64,000 bases of DNA from Pomphorhynchus laevis (GCA_012934845.2 WNNJ02002241.1:124001-188000), one strand, 5' to 3'; shown: positions 24,345 through 34,594, numbered from the stretch's first letter. Translations and numbers: made by a program. Notes: generated by a model not told the origin, from the letters alone.

Positions 24345-24910
24345 ATATATATAGTAGTGCACTGATGTGCTGAGTAAACAACGGTCCAGGACTTCTTACG
24401 AAATACGAATTGATCGAAAAAGATGTTGCTAGCAGACTGGATTTTGATTTACGACTTTTCAGTCACAATGTCACTTCTAGACGATCATTTTAGCACCTAA
24501 ATGATAGAGTACTCTGCAACATTTATCAGTAGAATGAAGTACCTACTGGCCGTTTCGGTTGTCTGTGTGACATTGTGAATGAAGGCGTTTCCGACACTTT
24601 GCTTAATTGACTGAGGCTTGCGATCTTTACAAGATCGAATTGCTGTGCGTACCATCATTAAACACTAGGCAGAGGTTGTTGCTGAATTGCCGCTGGACTC
24701 GTTGTATCCTTAATGGATACGGTATGTATAATAGTAGGGCAGGAATGTGCTGAGTAAACAACGGTCCAGGATTTCTTACGAAATACGGCATTTATACAAA
24801 ATGGTGTTGATTGTTAGACTGGACTTTGATTCATGACTTTCAGTCACCATGTCACTTCTAGACGATCATTTTAGCACCTAAATGATGGAGTACTCTGCAA
24901 TGAGTACTCC
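24345..24910. repeat. Tandem direct repeat, period about 380 bp
   Basis: The run TGAGTAAACAACGGTCCAGG occurs at 24371 and again at 24751. Each is followed by CTTACGAAATACG, AGACTGGA.TTTGATT and CACTTCTAGACGATCATTTT. The first 160 bases of the units are about 85-90 percent alike by eye; the rest differs. No coding frame is evident. The unit length resembles the other small repeat families here, and TTACGAAATAC recalls a hammerhead GAAA segment, but no matching CUGANGA is conserved in both units. Confidence 0.7.
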
Positions 24911-25139
24911 ATCATTGGATTACTATGCTGTAATAGCCGTTTCGCTAGCAAGGTATATTCCTACCCCAATGAGATTGATGGGTAGAGTTGCCTGGATCAG
25001 ACATGTGCGGTTAACATTAAATTCAGAATTCTCGATAGTTTAGAACGCGATTCGCGATCGTGATTACTAAATCAGTTGCTTAGAAAACAAGGACAGCATC
25101 GGAGTAGGGACGACATCTGAGGAAGGCCGAGGCACTGAC

Positions 25140-26465
25140 GTAGAATTCAAAGCGTTCAGTCATGCTAAACAGGAAAAACTTTCTCTTGCTAAGCGTAACT
25201 CATATGTTGCTGAGTCCACTGCTGCGTCCAGCGATATCATAGTTCCGCAGACGGTCACTCCTAGCAAATATGCATCTGCAGGTTCCACGACTTCAGCATC
25301 TGGTAGGATCGATAGAAGAAGACTCTGAACGGGTGGATCATGGGATATGATCTCGCATTTAGTGGTATTTAGTTTTAATCCTATAGAAACGGTTCTCTGA
25401 GATATCATATTGACGGCCCTCACCAAGGTCACACTGTATCCCCAAATTGTACCGTCATTGAGATACCAGACGGATAGTCTGGATGTGCATAAAGCCACCA
25501 AATTATCAATAGCTAGATTAAACAACAATGGGCCGAGAGGAACTTCTTGTGTAACATCTTACTATGTTAGATTTGCCGGTTTTTCATCAACAGAAAACTT
25601 GGTCGATCGTAGCATGCTCGCACAAACGGGAGAATGCTTGATATATACAACTGTGTGCAAATTAAAACTGCATATCTGCTTATTGTATTAACATCATTTT
25701 CAAAATATAGTTTAACGAGTCCGTGATTATCAGTCAATCCATCTTTGATGAAACATCGCACAATGTTAGGGACCGCTTCTAGTTCGCCAGAAGCACCAAC
25801 ACCTAGCTGATGGGACAAAAAGTGATCATTCCACGATTTGGTAACATACGAGCACATTATTTTCGAAATTAACCGTATCAAAACGCATCCGATTGCAATT
25901 GGTATGATTCCGCCTGTCTTCTTCCGTAACGGGATAAAACGTGCTTCGCAGTAGTACTTACGTACGTGGCGTAAAACCAACCCAGTTAATACAAACGACA
26001 AAATTTGCATAGGCTTTCGACCAATTTTTACCAGATACCCCCGCTTGATGAGCCCGTTAAATTCTTAGGATTGACTGGTGTTAAGCCATCAGCACCATTC
26101 AATGAAGCATTCGGAAAAGATCGCCCTTACGACCGCCTGAAACGTAGCCATTTTTGGATTACAGAAAAGTTAAGTCGGAGTGGCGGGTTGTCGATGTATC
26201 CGGGAGGCCCATGCTTACAGTTGTATCACTAGTTGACTTCCGTGCTGGATGCTTCTCACAAAGTTCAAGTATGGTATCATTAAGTTTGACAAACTGATCA
26301 CTGGTGCTGAGTAACCGCATTGCCCCACGAATGTCCCCGTATTCTAACTTAGATACACGTCTACGCATCTACTCCTCAGGTGACGTATCACTGCGTGTTT
26401 GGCGATCTTTTGCCTCACAAGATCTGGTCGCTCCGGCTGACGCTGAGAACGAGTTGCATTTTCCT
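25140..26465 (-). mobile_element. Non-LTR reverse transcriptase fragment (YLDDG-type)
   Basis: Minus-strand frames read in order: RRRVSKLEYGDIRGAMRLLS and LCEKHPA (26360-26230), ADGLTPVNPKNLTGSSSGGI (about 26080-26030), YYCEARFIPLRKKTGGIIPI, LSHQLGVGASGELEAVPNIV (about 25810), LVKLYFENDVNTISR, and LLFNLAIDNLVALCTSRLSV followed by WYLNDGTI (25520-25440). This is a known invertebrate RT family in which RPI(A/G)(V/I)G, QLGVG..GG.EA and YLDDG are diagnostic. YLND replaces YLDD, and the second catalytic motif reads YFENDVN where KLDF.NAFN is expected, so it is inactive. It is related to, but distinct from, the R2-like element at 40.5 kb. Confidence 0.75.
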
Positions 26466-26479
26466 TGATCAGATTATTC

Positions 26480-26720
26480 CTTGATCAATTTATTCTGATA
26501 CAACGTCTGTTATTTATTAGTCAATTCATAAAAATGACTTTTATTTTAAATTTCAATTTTTTATTTTAACTTGATTTAAATTATAAAAAATCTTATAACA
26601 ATTTTTTATTTTATTATTTAATTATTAAATTTTGATTCAGCATTATTATGTTTTGTTTAGTTTATAATTATATTAAATACGTAGACTTAGTTAGCTGATT
26701 TGATTTGTTTTGGTGAATTT
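26480..26720 (+). mobile_element. Penelope-like element 3' terminal sequence, solo
   Basis: From TTATTCTGATACAACGTCTG through CTTAGTTAGCTGATTTG this matches the last part (49490-49735) of the Penelope-like element. It lies just after the RT fragment and lacks any coding part, as expected of a severely 5'-truncated copy. Confidence 0.7.
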
Positions 26721-26734
26721 TTTCTTGTTGTGAA

Positions 26735-27300
26735 TTATCGGCACACTTTTACAGAAGCACAACTGCCTGCACAAGGGTTCATCATTAGACTGATCGTACA
26801 TAACGCCAGATAAGATATACTGCGGCACGCTATGCATGGGGATTGCGTCGAACGATCTGTAATTGCTCGCAATATCGCATCTATTACCTATCAGATATCT
26901 TCGGCACTACCATCACTAATGCGTTTCACGATATCAGACATGACGCTTGTATTCGGGGCTGAGTCCTGCTTGTTTACGGGTAGAGCACCGTCGGCAGCAT
27001 CTTGAGCAGTAGGTTGATCAGATTTCGGATATTTGAGAGCTGATCTATACTTCCATATAATCCCACTAGTTGTAGCGGCAAATAATCAGAAATAGACCGC
27101 GTAGCGCGCTTGGCATGTACGTTTTCGTCTCCGAAACATATATGGATCAGGAGTACATTCTATATCTCTACTTGTTCGATCACTCGATTCTGCTCTGCGA
27201 TTCGGTAACCTCTGGTTCGGTCATTCACGTTTGATCCGGTAGATCAAACGTGAATTGATCTATATTTTGTATGAATAGTCAGTAATTCAAATGCTGCTCT
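26735..27300. other. GC-richer segment, probably retroelement debris
   Basis: The composition is clearly less AT-rich than the flanks. A minus-strand frame at 27240-26990 gives RTRGYRIAEQNRVIEQVEI and further short coherent runs, but I recognise no domain. Position and orientation would suit the 5' region of the RT fragment at 25.1-26.5 kb, separated from it by the Penelope end; this is a guess. A short inverted repeat (CACGTTTGATC/GATCAAACGTG) sits at 27227-27251. Confidence 0.35.
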
Positions 27301-27724
27301 CTAACTTAAATAAATTTGTTAAACTTATTCGAATTTTTATCATTTTAATTATAATTCAAAATTTCTAACGTATAAAAATTTTAATTTCCTAAGCTCTCTC
27401 GTGTCTATTGTGCACTTGTTAGTAATGCGTTTTTATTCTATTAATTCTAGTTATATTTAATATGATTTTACTTATGATTAACTAAGCACGTTCCACTTTT
27501 CTAAATTCTTTATTCAATTCACTCTGTGAATATTTGTTGATATTAAAATTATAATTATAATTATAATTTATTCTTGATTAACATTAAAATAGCATCTTTG
27601 ATTTTAGATTAGAAGATTTCAGCAATAAAACAGACGTTTACAGTAGTAAAGCGGTGTTGGATTATGTATTTTATTGAATCAATTTTTCAATTGACCACTA
27701 TAATATGTGAATGATTTTATACAA

Positions 27725-29179
27725 ATGAACAACTGTCAAAACACTAGATTCACAGATAGTTCAAACACAGTTCATAAAGTAGCCGATCAATATGAATTAT
27801 ACCAAACGTCTACACCATATTTGAAACGTAATCCATCAAGCGAAGATAATCTCGTCTCGTTTTTGTCTGAAAGTTCACGGTTGACGGCTAGCCACAGTAA
27901 TGATTTAAGTTTAACCTTGGTGACTCCGGAAAATTCTCGAATTTTAAATTGCAGCAGTAAAAATGCGGCGATGCTTAATAATCCTTACGAAGAGCCATGT
28001 CCTAACAAAATTGATATATTCTCCATGCGAAGAGCATCGGTTGCCACAACTTATTCATCGACTTCCCCTGCGGGATCAAGTAAAACATGGGTGCTGACTA
28101 GCTCTGATGACGAATCGAGTCATATGTACAACGATCCCTGCACAAGATTAGCCGGACTGATGTTGGGTATAGTAAGACCAGTAACCATAAGTGAAGAAAT
28201 CGCTGTCGCTATTTCAAATATTATGGATTCCCTATTGTGTACACTGGGGGATATTGATGATTCAACAGAGATCAATGATAGTTCTACTTTTGTAAACACA
28301 ATAGCTAGATTAAGCTTGTCTCTCCGGCAAATCTGCGAAGATAATAACAGCATATCAAAAACAGTGCCTAACCGTGTCAATAGTATTTTAAATGTTTTGA
28401 ATGGCAGCAATTTACAAAATCTAAGTGACTATGCCCCAGTATGTAATAAGTCTGTGCCGACTACGGTTCCAGATTTGGCCGAAACCTTAAAATCTGTCAT
28501 TGAATCTGTCCAAAATACGAATATATTGCTCGATAGCAACAGTAATCTACTTAAAAAGAGCTTGAATGAAATAATGGAATCAGTAAAACTAATATGCGAA
28601 AATAATACACGTCAAGACGAGAACCTAAACAATCTTGCAACGAGATTATCTGCTTTGAGTGAAAATCATTCACAGATTATTGATTTTCACAAATCGAAAT
28701 TTAATGAGATCTCTGAGATTATTGATAAGCACTTAATTCAAAGAGTTGAATCACCTATTTCCGATGTTCAGTTAAAACAAATTACCCATGCAATCCGGAG
28801 TCAAATGGATGATATATCAAACAAAAATACTAACTTGATATCCGGATTAAACGAAAAATTACTGACCAGAGTAGAAGCTAGGATAGAACAAGCAAGAAAG
28901 GATATATTACGGCGGATGACATTCCAACAAAAAGAAGACACGCTACGAGTGACAGGTACTTCGAAATTGAGTCAGGTTAATAAACCGACCTGCAGCACAG
29001 TCTCTACTCAAACCAACGTCAATTCTAAAGACTTTAAGTCCCAGCTTGCAAAAGGTAGTAGCTTCAGTCAGAAGATTGAAATTACTAAACAGGAGTATGA
29101 TATTATGCAAAATACAATAAAACGGCTGTATGCGGAAAATGAGAAACTGAATGTAAGACTAAAGAAGTCTTCCAATTAG
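27725..29179 (+). CDS. Unrecognised 484-residue coiled-coil-like protein, intact ORF
   Basis: This is a single uninterrupted frame, long for this AT-rich window. The first in-frame ATG is at 27725 (context ACAAATGAACAA, acceptable for an animal start); the six codons before it lie downstream of an in-frame stop. The N-terminal 130 residues are polar and Ser/Thr/Asn-rich, as in disordered regions. Residues about 245-400 show spaced Leu/Ile heptads (for example NLATRLSALSENHSQIIDFH) suggesting coiled coil. The C-terminal end (EYDIMQNTIKRLYAENEKLN) is another short coiled coil closing on a basic tail. There is no signal peptide, membrane segment or catalytic motif. It could be an intronless host gene, a recent retrocopy, or the ORF1 of an unseen retroelement. 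No RT lies downstream in this orientation. Confidence 0.6.
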   Translation: MNNCQNTRFTDSSNTVHKVADQYELYQTSTPYLKRNPSSEDNLVSFLSESSRLTASHSNDLSLTLVTPENSRILNCSSKNAAMLNNPYEEPCPNKIDIFSMRRASVATTYSSTSPAGSSKTWVLTSSDDESSHMYNDPCTRLAGLMLGIVRPVTISEEIAVAISNIMDSLLCTLGDIDDSTEINDSSTFVNTIARLSLSLRQICEDNNSISKTVPNRVNSILNVLNGSNLQNLSDYAPVCNKSVPTTVPDLAETLKSVIESVQNTNILLDSNSNLLKKSLNEIMESVKLICENNTRQDENLNNLATRLSALSENHSQIIDFHKSKFNEISEIIDKHLIQRVESPISDVQLKQITHAIRSQMDDISNKNTNLISGLNEKLLTRVEARIEQARKDILRRMTFQQKEDTLRVTGTSKLSQVNKPTCSTVSTQTNVNSKDFKSQLAKGSSFSQKIEITKQEYDIMQNTIKRLYAENEKLNVRLKKSSN

Positions 29180-29745
29180 TTAGGATAATTAAATCGACTA
29201 TGTCAATTAGTCTTTAGTCGATAATTGTATTTATATTGTAATTATTTGTTTCGATTCAAATATGAATAAGATTTATTTTTGAACTTCAACCAGCGTAAAT
29301 AACGCTTTAAAATTACCTTGCAACGTTAGAATTCACTACGGCTAATTGTCGAATCTTTTGTGTGCTGCACTACAAATATATAGTTTTATAAAACTGTCTT
29401 TTGTGCTCGCATAATTAATCAAACAAAACAAAAAGCAATTGACGATTTATTTTCATATTTTTAATATAGTAATTCCTAGCATTTTTGAGTGGGCATGAAA
29501 ATGCATTCCAATGTAATTCTGCACAATTATTGAACAAGTAGCGAAGGCAGTGTTTCTCTTTACATAAGAAACATTTAATAAGATTTTTTTATTATCGTAT
29601 ATAGTAAAAATAGTTGAATATATAAATCAACAAAATATTATTAAAAATAAATTTAAAGTATTAAGCGAGAAATGCTTATTGATGAATAATAAATAATGAT
29701 GAATAATAAAAATATTAGAAATATATCCATCCTTATCTATATTTA
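29180..29745. other. Downstream AT-rich flank of the 484-residue ORF
   Basis: Contains no further frame of note. An AATAAGATTTATTTT run about 80 bases after the stop could serve in 3'-end formation, but no clear AATAAA with downstream element was identified. Confidence 0.35.
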
Positions 29746-29749
29746 AATT

Positions 29750-29920
29750 TTTTTATTTCCAGGAACTATCAGGTATAGCTAAACGACAGCAAGTATTTTG
29801 ATATTTCGCTAGTGACTACTAGCATCTTCATCTTCTAGGAAGATACTAGTTGTTACTAGCGAAATATCAAAATAATTTTTGCTGTCGTTTAGCTATATCT
29901 GATAGTTCCTGGAAATTAAA
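29750..29920. repeat. Family C palindromic repeat (hammerhead-like hairpin)
   Basis: An almost perfect inverted repeat of about 75-bp arms. Each arm contains GATATTTCGC, a small inner hairpin (CTAGT-GACT-ACTAG) and ATCTTCAT. Read from the other side, the inner hairpin is preceded by AUGAAGA and followed by GCGAAAUAUC, which resembles hammerhead stem II between CUGANGA and GAAA. Related copies with different stem bases lie at 33.2-33.9, 37.4-37.8 and 63.3 kb. Confidence 0.65.
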
Positions 29921-29924
29921 AAAA

Positions 29925-30185
29925 TTAATAATATCCTTTGTATTATACACAAGATAATCACATCTCATAAGAGGAAATACGCCATTGGCATGAATGGATC
30001 GAGGAATAAGGAACGAAACCTGATAGCATAACAGCTACTCCTGATGACCTCTAATCTTTATTTCTAATACGTCGTATGTTATTTATTAGTCAATTCATAA
30101 AAATTTACTTTTATTTTAAATTTTAACTTTATATAAATTATATACATAAATATATTTGTTCACTTATTTTCAAGTTATTTTTTAA
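29925..30185 (+). mobile_element. Penelope-like element 3' terminal sequence, solo
   Basis: Contains AAGAGGAAATACGCC, GAGGAATAAGGAACGAAACC, TGATAGCATAACAG, CTCCTGATGACCTCTAATC and TATTTATTAGTCAATTCATA, all matching 49383-49545 of the Penelope-like element. It starts directly after the family C palindrome. Confidence 0.7.
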
Positions 30186-30369
30186 GTTATCAGCTATCAT
30201 ACGAGGATTTAATTTCAGAGTAAGGTCTGCTTTATTTCCTGAAATTATCCTAGCCTCATTGAGGCTTATGTAAACCGCTTCCAATATTAAATATTATATA
30301 ATAGCTTCTGTAAGTTCACTAATAATTTGTTCACTTATAATAGCAAGATATAATAATAGTAGAATAGTG

Positions 30370-30575
30370 AAAACAAACACAGCCTAATGCTGTGCCGTTT
30401 CGTCATTGTATATACTCATCAGTACCGGATACCTCCACTGCTGGATGCAGAGACGACCGGTAGACGACTGCGTAAACTAACAATGAATCATCAACGTGAT
30501 ACAAATATCACACTGGGAGTATACACTGGCTATACATGACGAAACGGCACATCATTAGGCTGTGTTTGTTTTGTT
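30370..30575 (-). repeat. Family D ribozyme-like repeat, minus-oriented copy
   Basis: The ends are inverted (AAACACAGCCTAATGCTGTG at about 30376 and CATCATTAGGCTGTGTTTG at about 30551). Read on the minus strand it has the same order as the plus-strand copy at 30725-30900: hairpin TGTGATA/TATCACG, TTGATGATTCATTG, then ACTGATGAGTATATAC and GACGAAACGG. The two copies face each other about 150 bp apart. Confidence 0.7.
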
Positions 30576-30724
30576 TCTTTCAGCTCTCCATTCCTGACGT
30601 CATAATTTGCCGAAAATGAGAGTTATTAATATCAGAGTAGTGATGTAGTGACACTACGTGGCAGTTATTGCGCTTTTAGTCATATATATTTTTACGCACA
30701 CTGGTGGCAATTCCTTGTAGCTTT

Positions 30725-30905
30725 CAGGACCAGTCAGTGTATACTCCCAGTGTGATATTCGTATCACACTGATGAGTCATTGTTAGTTTACGCAGCCGTC
30801 TACCGGTACTATCCGCATCCAGCAGTGAAGGTATCCGTCACTGATGAGTCTAAACAATGACGAAACGGCACAGCATTAGGCTGTGTTTGTTTTTTGTTTC
30901 TTGAT
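30725..30905 (+). repeat. Family D ribozyme-like repeat, plus copy
   Basis: Contains CCGTC (30835-30839), CTGATGA (30841-30847), GTC/GAC arms (30848-30850 and 30859-30861), GAAA (30862-30865) and CGG. These are the hammerhead core elements in the order expected for a type III molecule, with a GUC cleavage triplet and a four-pair stem III (CCGU with ACGG). Only one base separates the GUC from CUGAUGA, so stem I is absent here. An upstream second CTGATGA (30769-30775), preceded by a perfect hairpin and followed by GTCATTG, can pair with CAATGAC at 30855-30861. Confidence 0.65.
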
Positions 30906-30944
30906 AACTTGATAACATTGAAATTGATCGTGACGATCTTTAAT

Positions 30945-31475
30945 CATTATTATGATCCATCGTATATTATTTATTAATCAATTCATAAAAACTAAATAAA
31001 ATAAACTTACTTTATTTAGATCTAATATATTAACATAGTTTTATATATTTTAAATTTCTATTTTATAAATAATTTAAACTGCTGTACGTTAAAAATCAAA
31101 TCAAACACGAAATATAACATATATAAATCATCAAAATATTCAAATATATATTTAAGTTCTGAAGGGGAAATTCTGTTGAATAGCAAAAAATCTGTGTTAG
31201 AATAAGATATGGATCCAGATAATTATATTAAACCAGACAAAATATTCAATTAATAAGGTACACTAAATATTCAATTTCATCAGAAGAAACACGTCGTTAG
31301 CTCGTATTTGGCCCCGCTGTTAAATCGAGGAATAGATGATAATTATTAATTATTAATCTTAATTATTAATTTTTTATTCATTATTTTTAATTTATAAATA
31401 GTAAAGAAAACGTAGACTCGGTAACTGATCTGATCTTTTATCTTTGTATATACAATTTTACCACGCAGTCAATTG
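30945..31475 (+). mobile_element. Degraded Penelope-like terminal pieces
   Basis: TATTTATTAATCAATTCATA at 30968 and GTTAGCTCGTATTTGGCCCC at 31295, followed by GAACGTAGACTC-like sequence at about 31408 (AACGTAGACTCGGTAACTGA), match separate parts of the Penelope-like element's terminal region. The pieces are not contiguous with respect to the element, so at least two insertions or deletions are involved. Confidence 0.55.
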
Positions 31476-32100
31476 TCAAGTAGGCGATTGACAGTATTAT
31501 TCAACCATCACACTGACAATTAACATAGTCCATGCACAAAATTGTAAAGAGTGTAATTACTATAACGATTGGTTTCGGCAATTGCAAAGCTTAACCATAA
31601 TTAATCGGTTCATGAAAATACATGGATAAAAATTATTCTTGAGATAAAGATATGTTTTTAATTTATTTATAGCCCAAATCAGATTTACGGAACATTTTAA
31701 TCGTTTCTGTTATTGAAATATTGATTCTTTCAATGCACATCAATGATTTCTGTTTTTGATTCTTTCAGTGCAAATCAATAATTACTAATTATTGGGTAAA
31801 AAAGCATCGCTAAACAATTATTATTCTAAACAATTAATAATTAATATCTAATTATTAAAGTATATGATGTACACTTTCATGTACATTATGATAACGTAAA
31901 TAAAATTGTACGTGAATTTTGTTTAATTCAATGTTTTCTTTTCAATAATTTTTTTAGTGACGCTTTCAAATGACAAAAATAGTTGAATCTTTAAGCCGAT
32001 CGATCATAATCGATCGGCCTAATCATATATTTAGAAGCTCATTGCAAACTTATAACCAAGGAGTGCTAAAAATGTCTTTAATTAGTTGATAATGTTCCAT
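31476..32100. other. AT-rich spacer
   Basis: Only short local repeats (for example GATTCTTTCA...GCA.ATCAAT at 31722 and 31759, and the palindrome CCGATCGATCATAATCGATCGG at about 31995). No gene supported. Confidence 0.45.
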
Positions 32101-32102
32101 TA

Positions 32103-32205
32103 TTGCTAAAGAATTATTAAAGCTGGATCGAAGAAAGAAGGAAAATTTTATTTCAAATATTTCACTAACCTCTGTTAGACTCTTCAGAAAATTACAAAAT
32201 GTAGT
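32103..32205 (-). repeat. Family C single arm
   Basis: On the minus strand it reads CTGAAGAGTCTAACAGAGG, then GTTAGTGAAATAT, followed by a segment closing with TTCGATCC, i.e. the CUGAAGA, hairpin, GAAA succession of family C. It lies immediately before the GC-richer relic at 32.2 kb. Confidence 0.6.
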
Positions 32206-32219
32206 AATTACAAGCAACA

Positions 32220-32865
32220 ACCTGATATGATGCGGATAAGATTGGTCGAAACAAGAAAAGTCAAAGAAAATTCAATTTTGCCATCATGGCCCACCTGGGA
32301 AACATGTTCTTCCAACGAATTTAACCGGCATCGGAGCCAAATAAAATATCGTTCTTCGTCCTATGAAAAGTGCAACCCCGAAGGACAAGCTTTAAAGGGC
32401 TCGACGCTTCTAACTCTGGCGTCAGTGAACAGCGCAAAACAATTCAGCAACGAGCAACAGCGACCGCGAAAGATCGTGACTGGCAGACCAGCAAACTTAT
32501 TGGACATCGGAGACAATCGAGAAATTCGAAAACGTCGAGCAATGCTAGTTACAGAGGGAGAAAGCGAATGGGTCGATGTCGAGACCATTAATCGGCCCAA
32601 CTTATCCTTCACAATGTCAGAGAGCCGCTTATTTGAAGACGGTGCTGAAGATTCAAACATGGGTCTTCATACGAGGATCTAAGCAGGGAAGATAATTCCC
32701 AGTCTGTGGATGGTTAGCGTTCTTGTAGCTACCGAGCGTTGTCTACAGCAAGGAGATAACCGCGATTGACACGGTGAGGCGGGCATTCCTCTGAATATGG
32801 AGTCGCGTGAAGACGCCGAATTTTCAGACAACGAGGGCATCTCTTGCACTGCCCTATAGACGACA
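32220..32865 (+). pseudogene. GC-richer broken coding relic, family unknown
   Basis: A sharply bounded block much less AT-rich than its flanks. The plus frame from 32227 codes 151 residues (for example SEWVDVETINRPNLSFTMSE) and stops at 32682. Coherent acidic coding continues in other frames (YEDLSREDNSQSVDG at about 32668, then NMESREDAEFSDNEGISCTA up to a stop near 32861). The look is that of a retrocopied or element-borne coding sequence with frameshifts. I recognise no domain. A competing minus-strand frame (32660-32361) is less convincing. Confidence 0.45.
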
Positions 32866-32869
32866 AACT

Positions 32870-33230
32870 GCATGAGGATTTACGCTGACATAATTAATAA
32901 TTTTTAATTTATTTTTTAAGTATTTAAGTTGTTATTAAATCTAGTAATTTATATTCATCTTGAGGAAAATTAAAAACACTTTATCAAACACAAAAGGATC
33001 AAGTTTGTCATACTGTAGCTATGTATCCAAAGGGGAATTTGCTTATTAAATTTGACAATTTTGTTAATTTTAAAACGACACATGAAATCGAGCTAAGCAT
33101 TTCGATTGTTTTGTAAATTATTATTTTTTCAATAATTCTCATTAATAGGATTTAATTATTCAATTATTTAAAGATGACACATTAATTTGTATTAATATAA
33201 TTGATAAAGAAATTAGTTTTATACCAATAA
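32870..33230. other. AT-rich spacer
   Basis: No supported feature. A 35-base run around 32962 (AGGAAAATTA.AAACACTTTA, TCAAACACAA.NGGATCA) recurs at 33265. Confidence 0.45.
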
Positions 33231-33234
33231 TTAC

Positions 33235-33865
33235 AATATTTCGATAGCCACTGCTATCATATTCAGGAAAATTACAAACACTTTATCAAACACAAGCGGA
33301 TCAGGTTTGCCATTTATCCAAAATACTCAAAATTTTAAATAGTTAATATTGATTCATTATTGATAAAGAATTATTAAAGTTGGATCAAAAGAGGGGAAAA
33401 TTTTATTTGATATTTCTCTAATCTCTGTTAGCATCTTCATAAAATTACAAATTGTAATTTAGATTGTAATTTTCTGAAGAGGCTAACAGAGGTTAGAGAA
33501 ATATCAAATAAACTTCTCCTTTCTTTGATTCATCTCCTATAATTCTCTTAAACAGTTATATATACTCATCCAGTTCGGAAACAGTTATATGTCTTCCACC
33601 AGATTGGAATCATACGTAAGTACTAAAGATTTTAGTTTTAGATATTTTTAATGTCACAGAAAAAATTTTAAATGTTGTGATGTTATAATGTGATGTCATT
33701 AAATAATTTTTAATTTTCTAGATAGCAAAAATATGGAAGATGAATATTTATGAAGATACTAACAGAGGTTAGATTTAATTTTCTGAAGATGCTAATAAAA
33801 GTTAGAGAAATATCAAATAAAATTTTCCTTATTTCTTTGATCCAACTTTAATAATTTTGTTTAAA
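33235..33865. repeat. Cluster of family C repeats with a Penelope-like scrap
   Basis: Family C arms occur at 33236-33305 (minus), as an inverted pair at 33355-33545, and at 33760-33860. The plus arm of the pair carries CTGAAGA (33474-33480), a stem CTAAC/GTTAG with AGAG loop (33483-33496), GAAA (33498-33501), and ATCAAA (33503) able to pair with TTTGAT (33524). Between them, 33570-33710 (CATACGTAAGTACTAAAGAT) matches the GIY-YIG coding start of the Penelope-like element (46655 onwards). Confidence 0.65.
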
Positions 33866-34201
33866 ATGGTATTCATGTGGGAAAATAAAAGGCCAGGAAC
33901 CATACCATTAAAGGAATGTGTGGCCTTTTCTTATTTTAGTATAAGTATTGATTAATATTTAGTCTAACAGTCTTGAATATAACAGTCTCAAATATCTCAA
34001 GAAAAAATTAACGAGAAGAAAATTTATTTGGCAAAACTGTACATCTTCTTTTTTGATTTTATATAATAAAGAATATGCACATGTGAAAAATATTTTTACA
34101 AAACCTCCATCGAAAAACGCTTGACGAAATAATGCGGCGATACTAGAGCCATATTTGTAAAAAGTATACCCGTATAGAAGCCTGGTTTTTTTACTTCAGC
34201 G

Positions 34202-34594
34202 TTACCGTGATTCAGACAAATGTCGCTCCGATTTAGATGCATCGACAGATAATGGTGATTGAGGTGAATGACTGGCTCGACTACTATCGGTAGTTGTTGA
34301 CGAGTCGTCGGACGATCTATCTTCATCAAGAACAGGAAATTTAGCAACTGTTTCAACGGGCGTTAAGTCTTCAGCATCGCGGCCGGTTATATCCACATCG
34401 ACTCGAGGCAATTCGATTGGCGATTGTTGCTGCTGGTCACTAAGAACCACCTCGTCAGCAGCAGTTATATCAGTTATATTCACATTGACATGTGATATAT
34501 CGTTAGCTGACTTATGCTTACGAAACATCGTCTCATCAGAAACATGATCGCTCTTATCCACGGCAGATTTTCGCTGCTGCTTTCTAAACAAACA
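34202..34594 (-). CDS. nab: Exon 5: C-terminal segment and stop
   Basis: Acceptor AACTCTAG precedes TGTTTGTTTAG in phase 0 with exon 4. The 130 codons (CLFRKQQRKSAVDKSDHVSD at the start, then a Gln run DQQQQSP, and an Asp/Ser/Thr-rich tail SSDDSSTTTDSSRASHSPQS) end in TAA at 34204-34202. Composition suits a disordered regulatory tail with many potential phosphorylation sites. No polyadenylation signal was securely identified; AATAAA-like runs lie near 34070. Confidence 0.65.
   Translation of the reverse strand, partial: CLFRKQQRKSAVDKSDHVSDETMFRKHKSANDISHVNVNITDITAADEVVLSDQQQQSPIELPRVDVDITGRDAEDLTPVETVAKFPVLDEDRSSDDSSTTTDSSRASHSPQSPLSVDASKSERHLSESR

Noticed and set aside
34096-34356. Minus-strand frame overlapping exon 5 in another phase
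   Set aside because: Only the phase that joins exon 4 gives the acidic/Ser-rich tail with a splice-consistent start.
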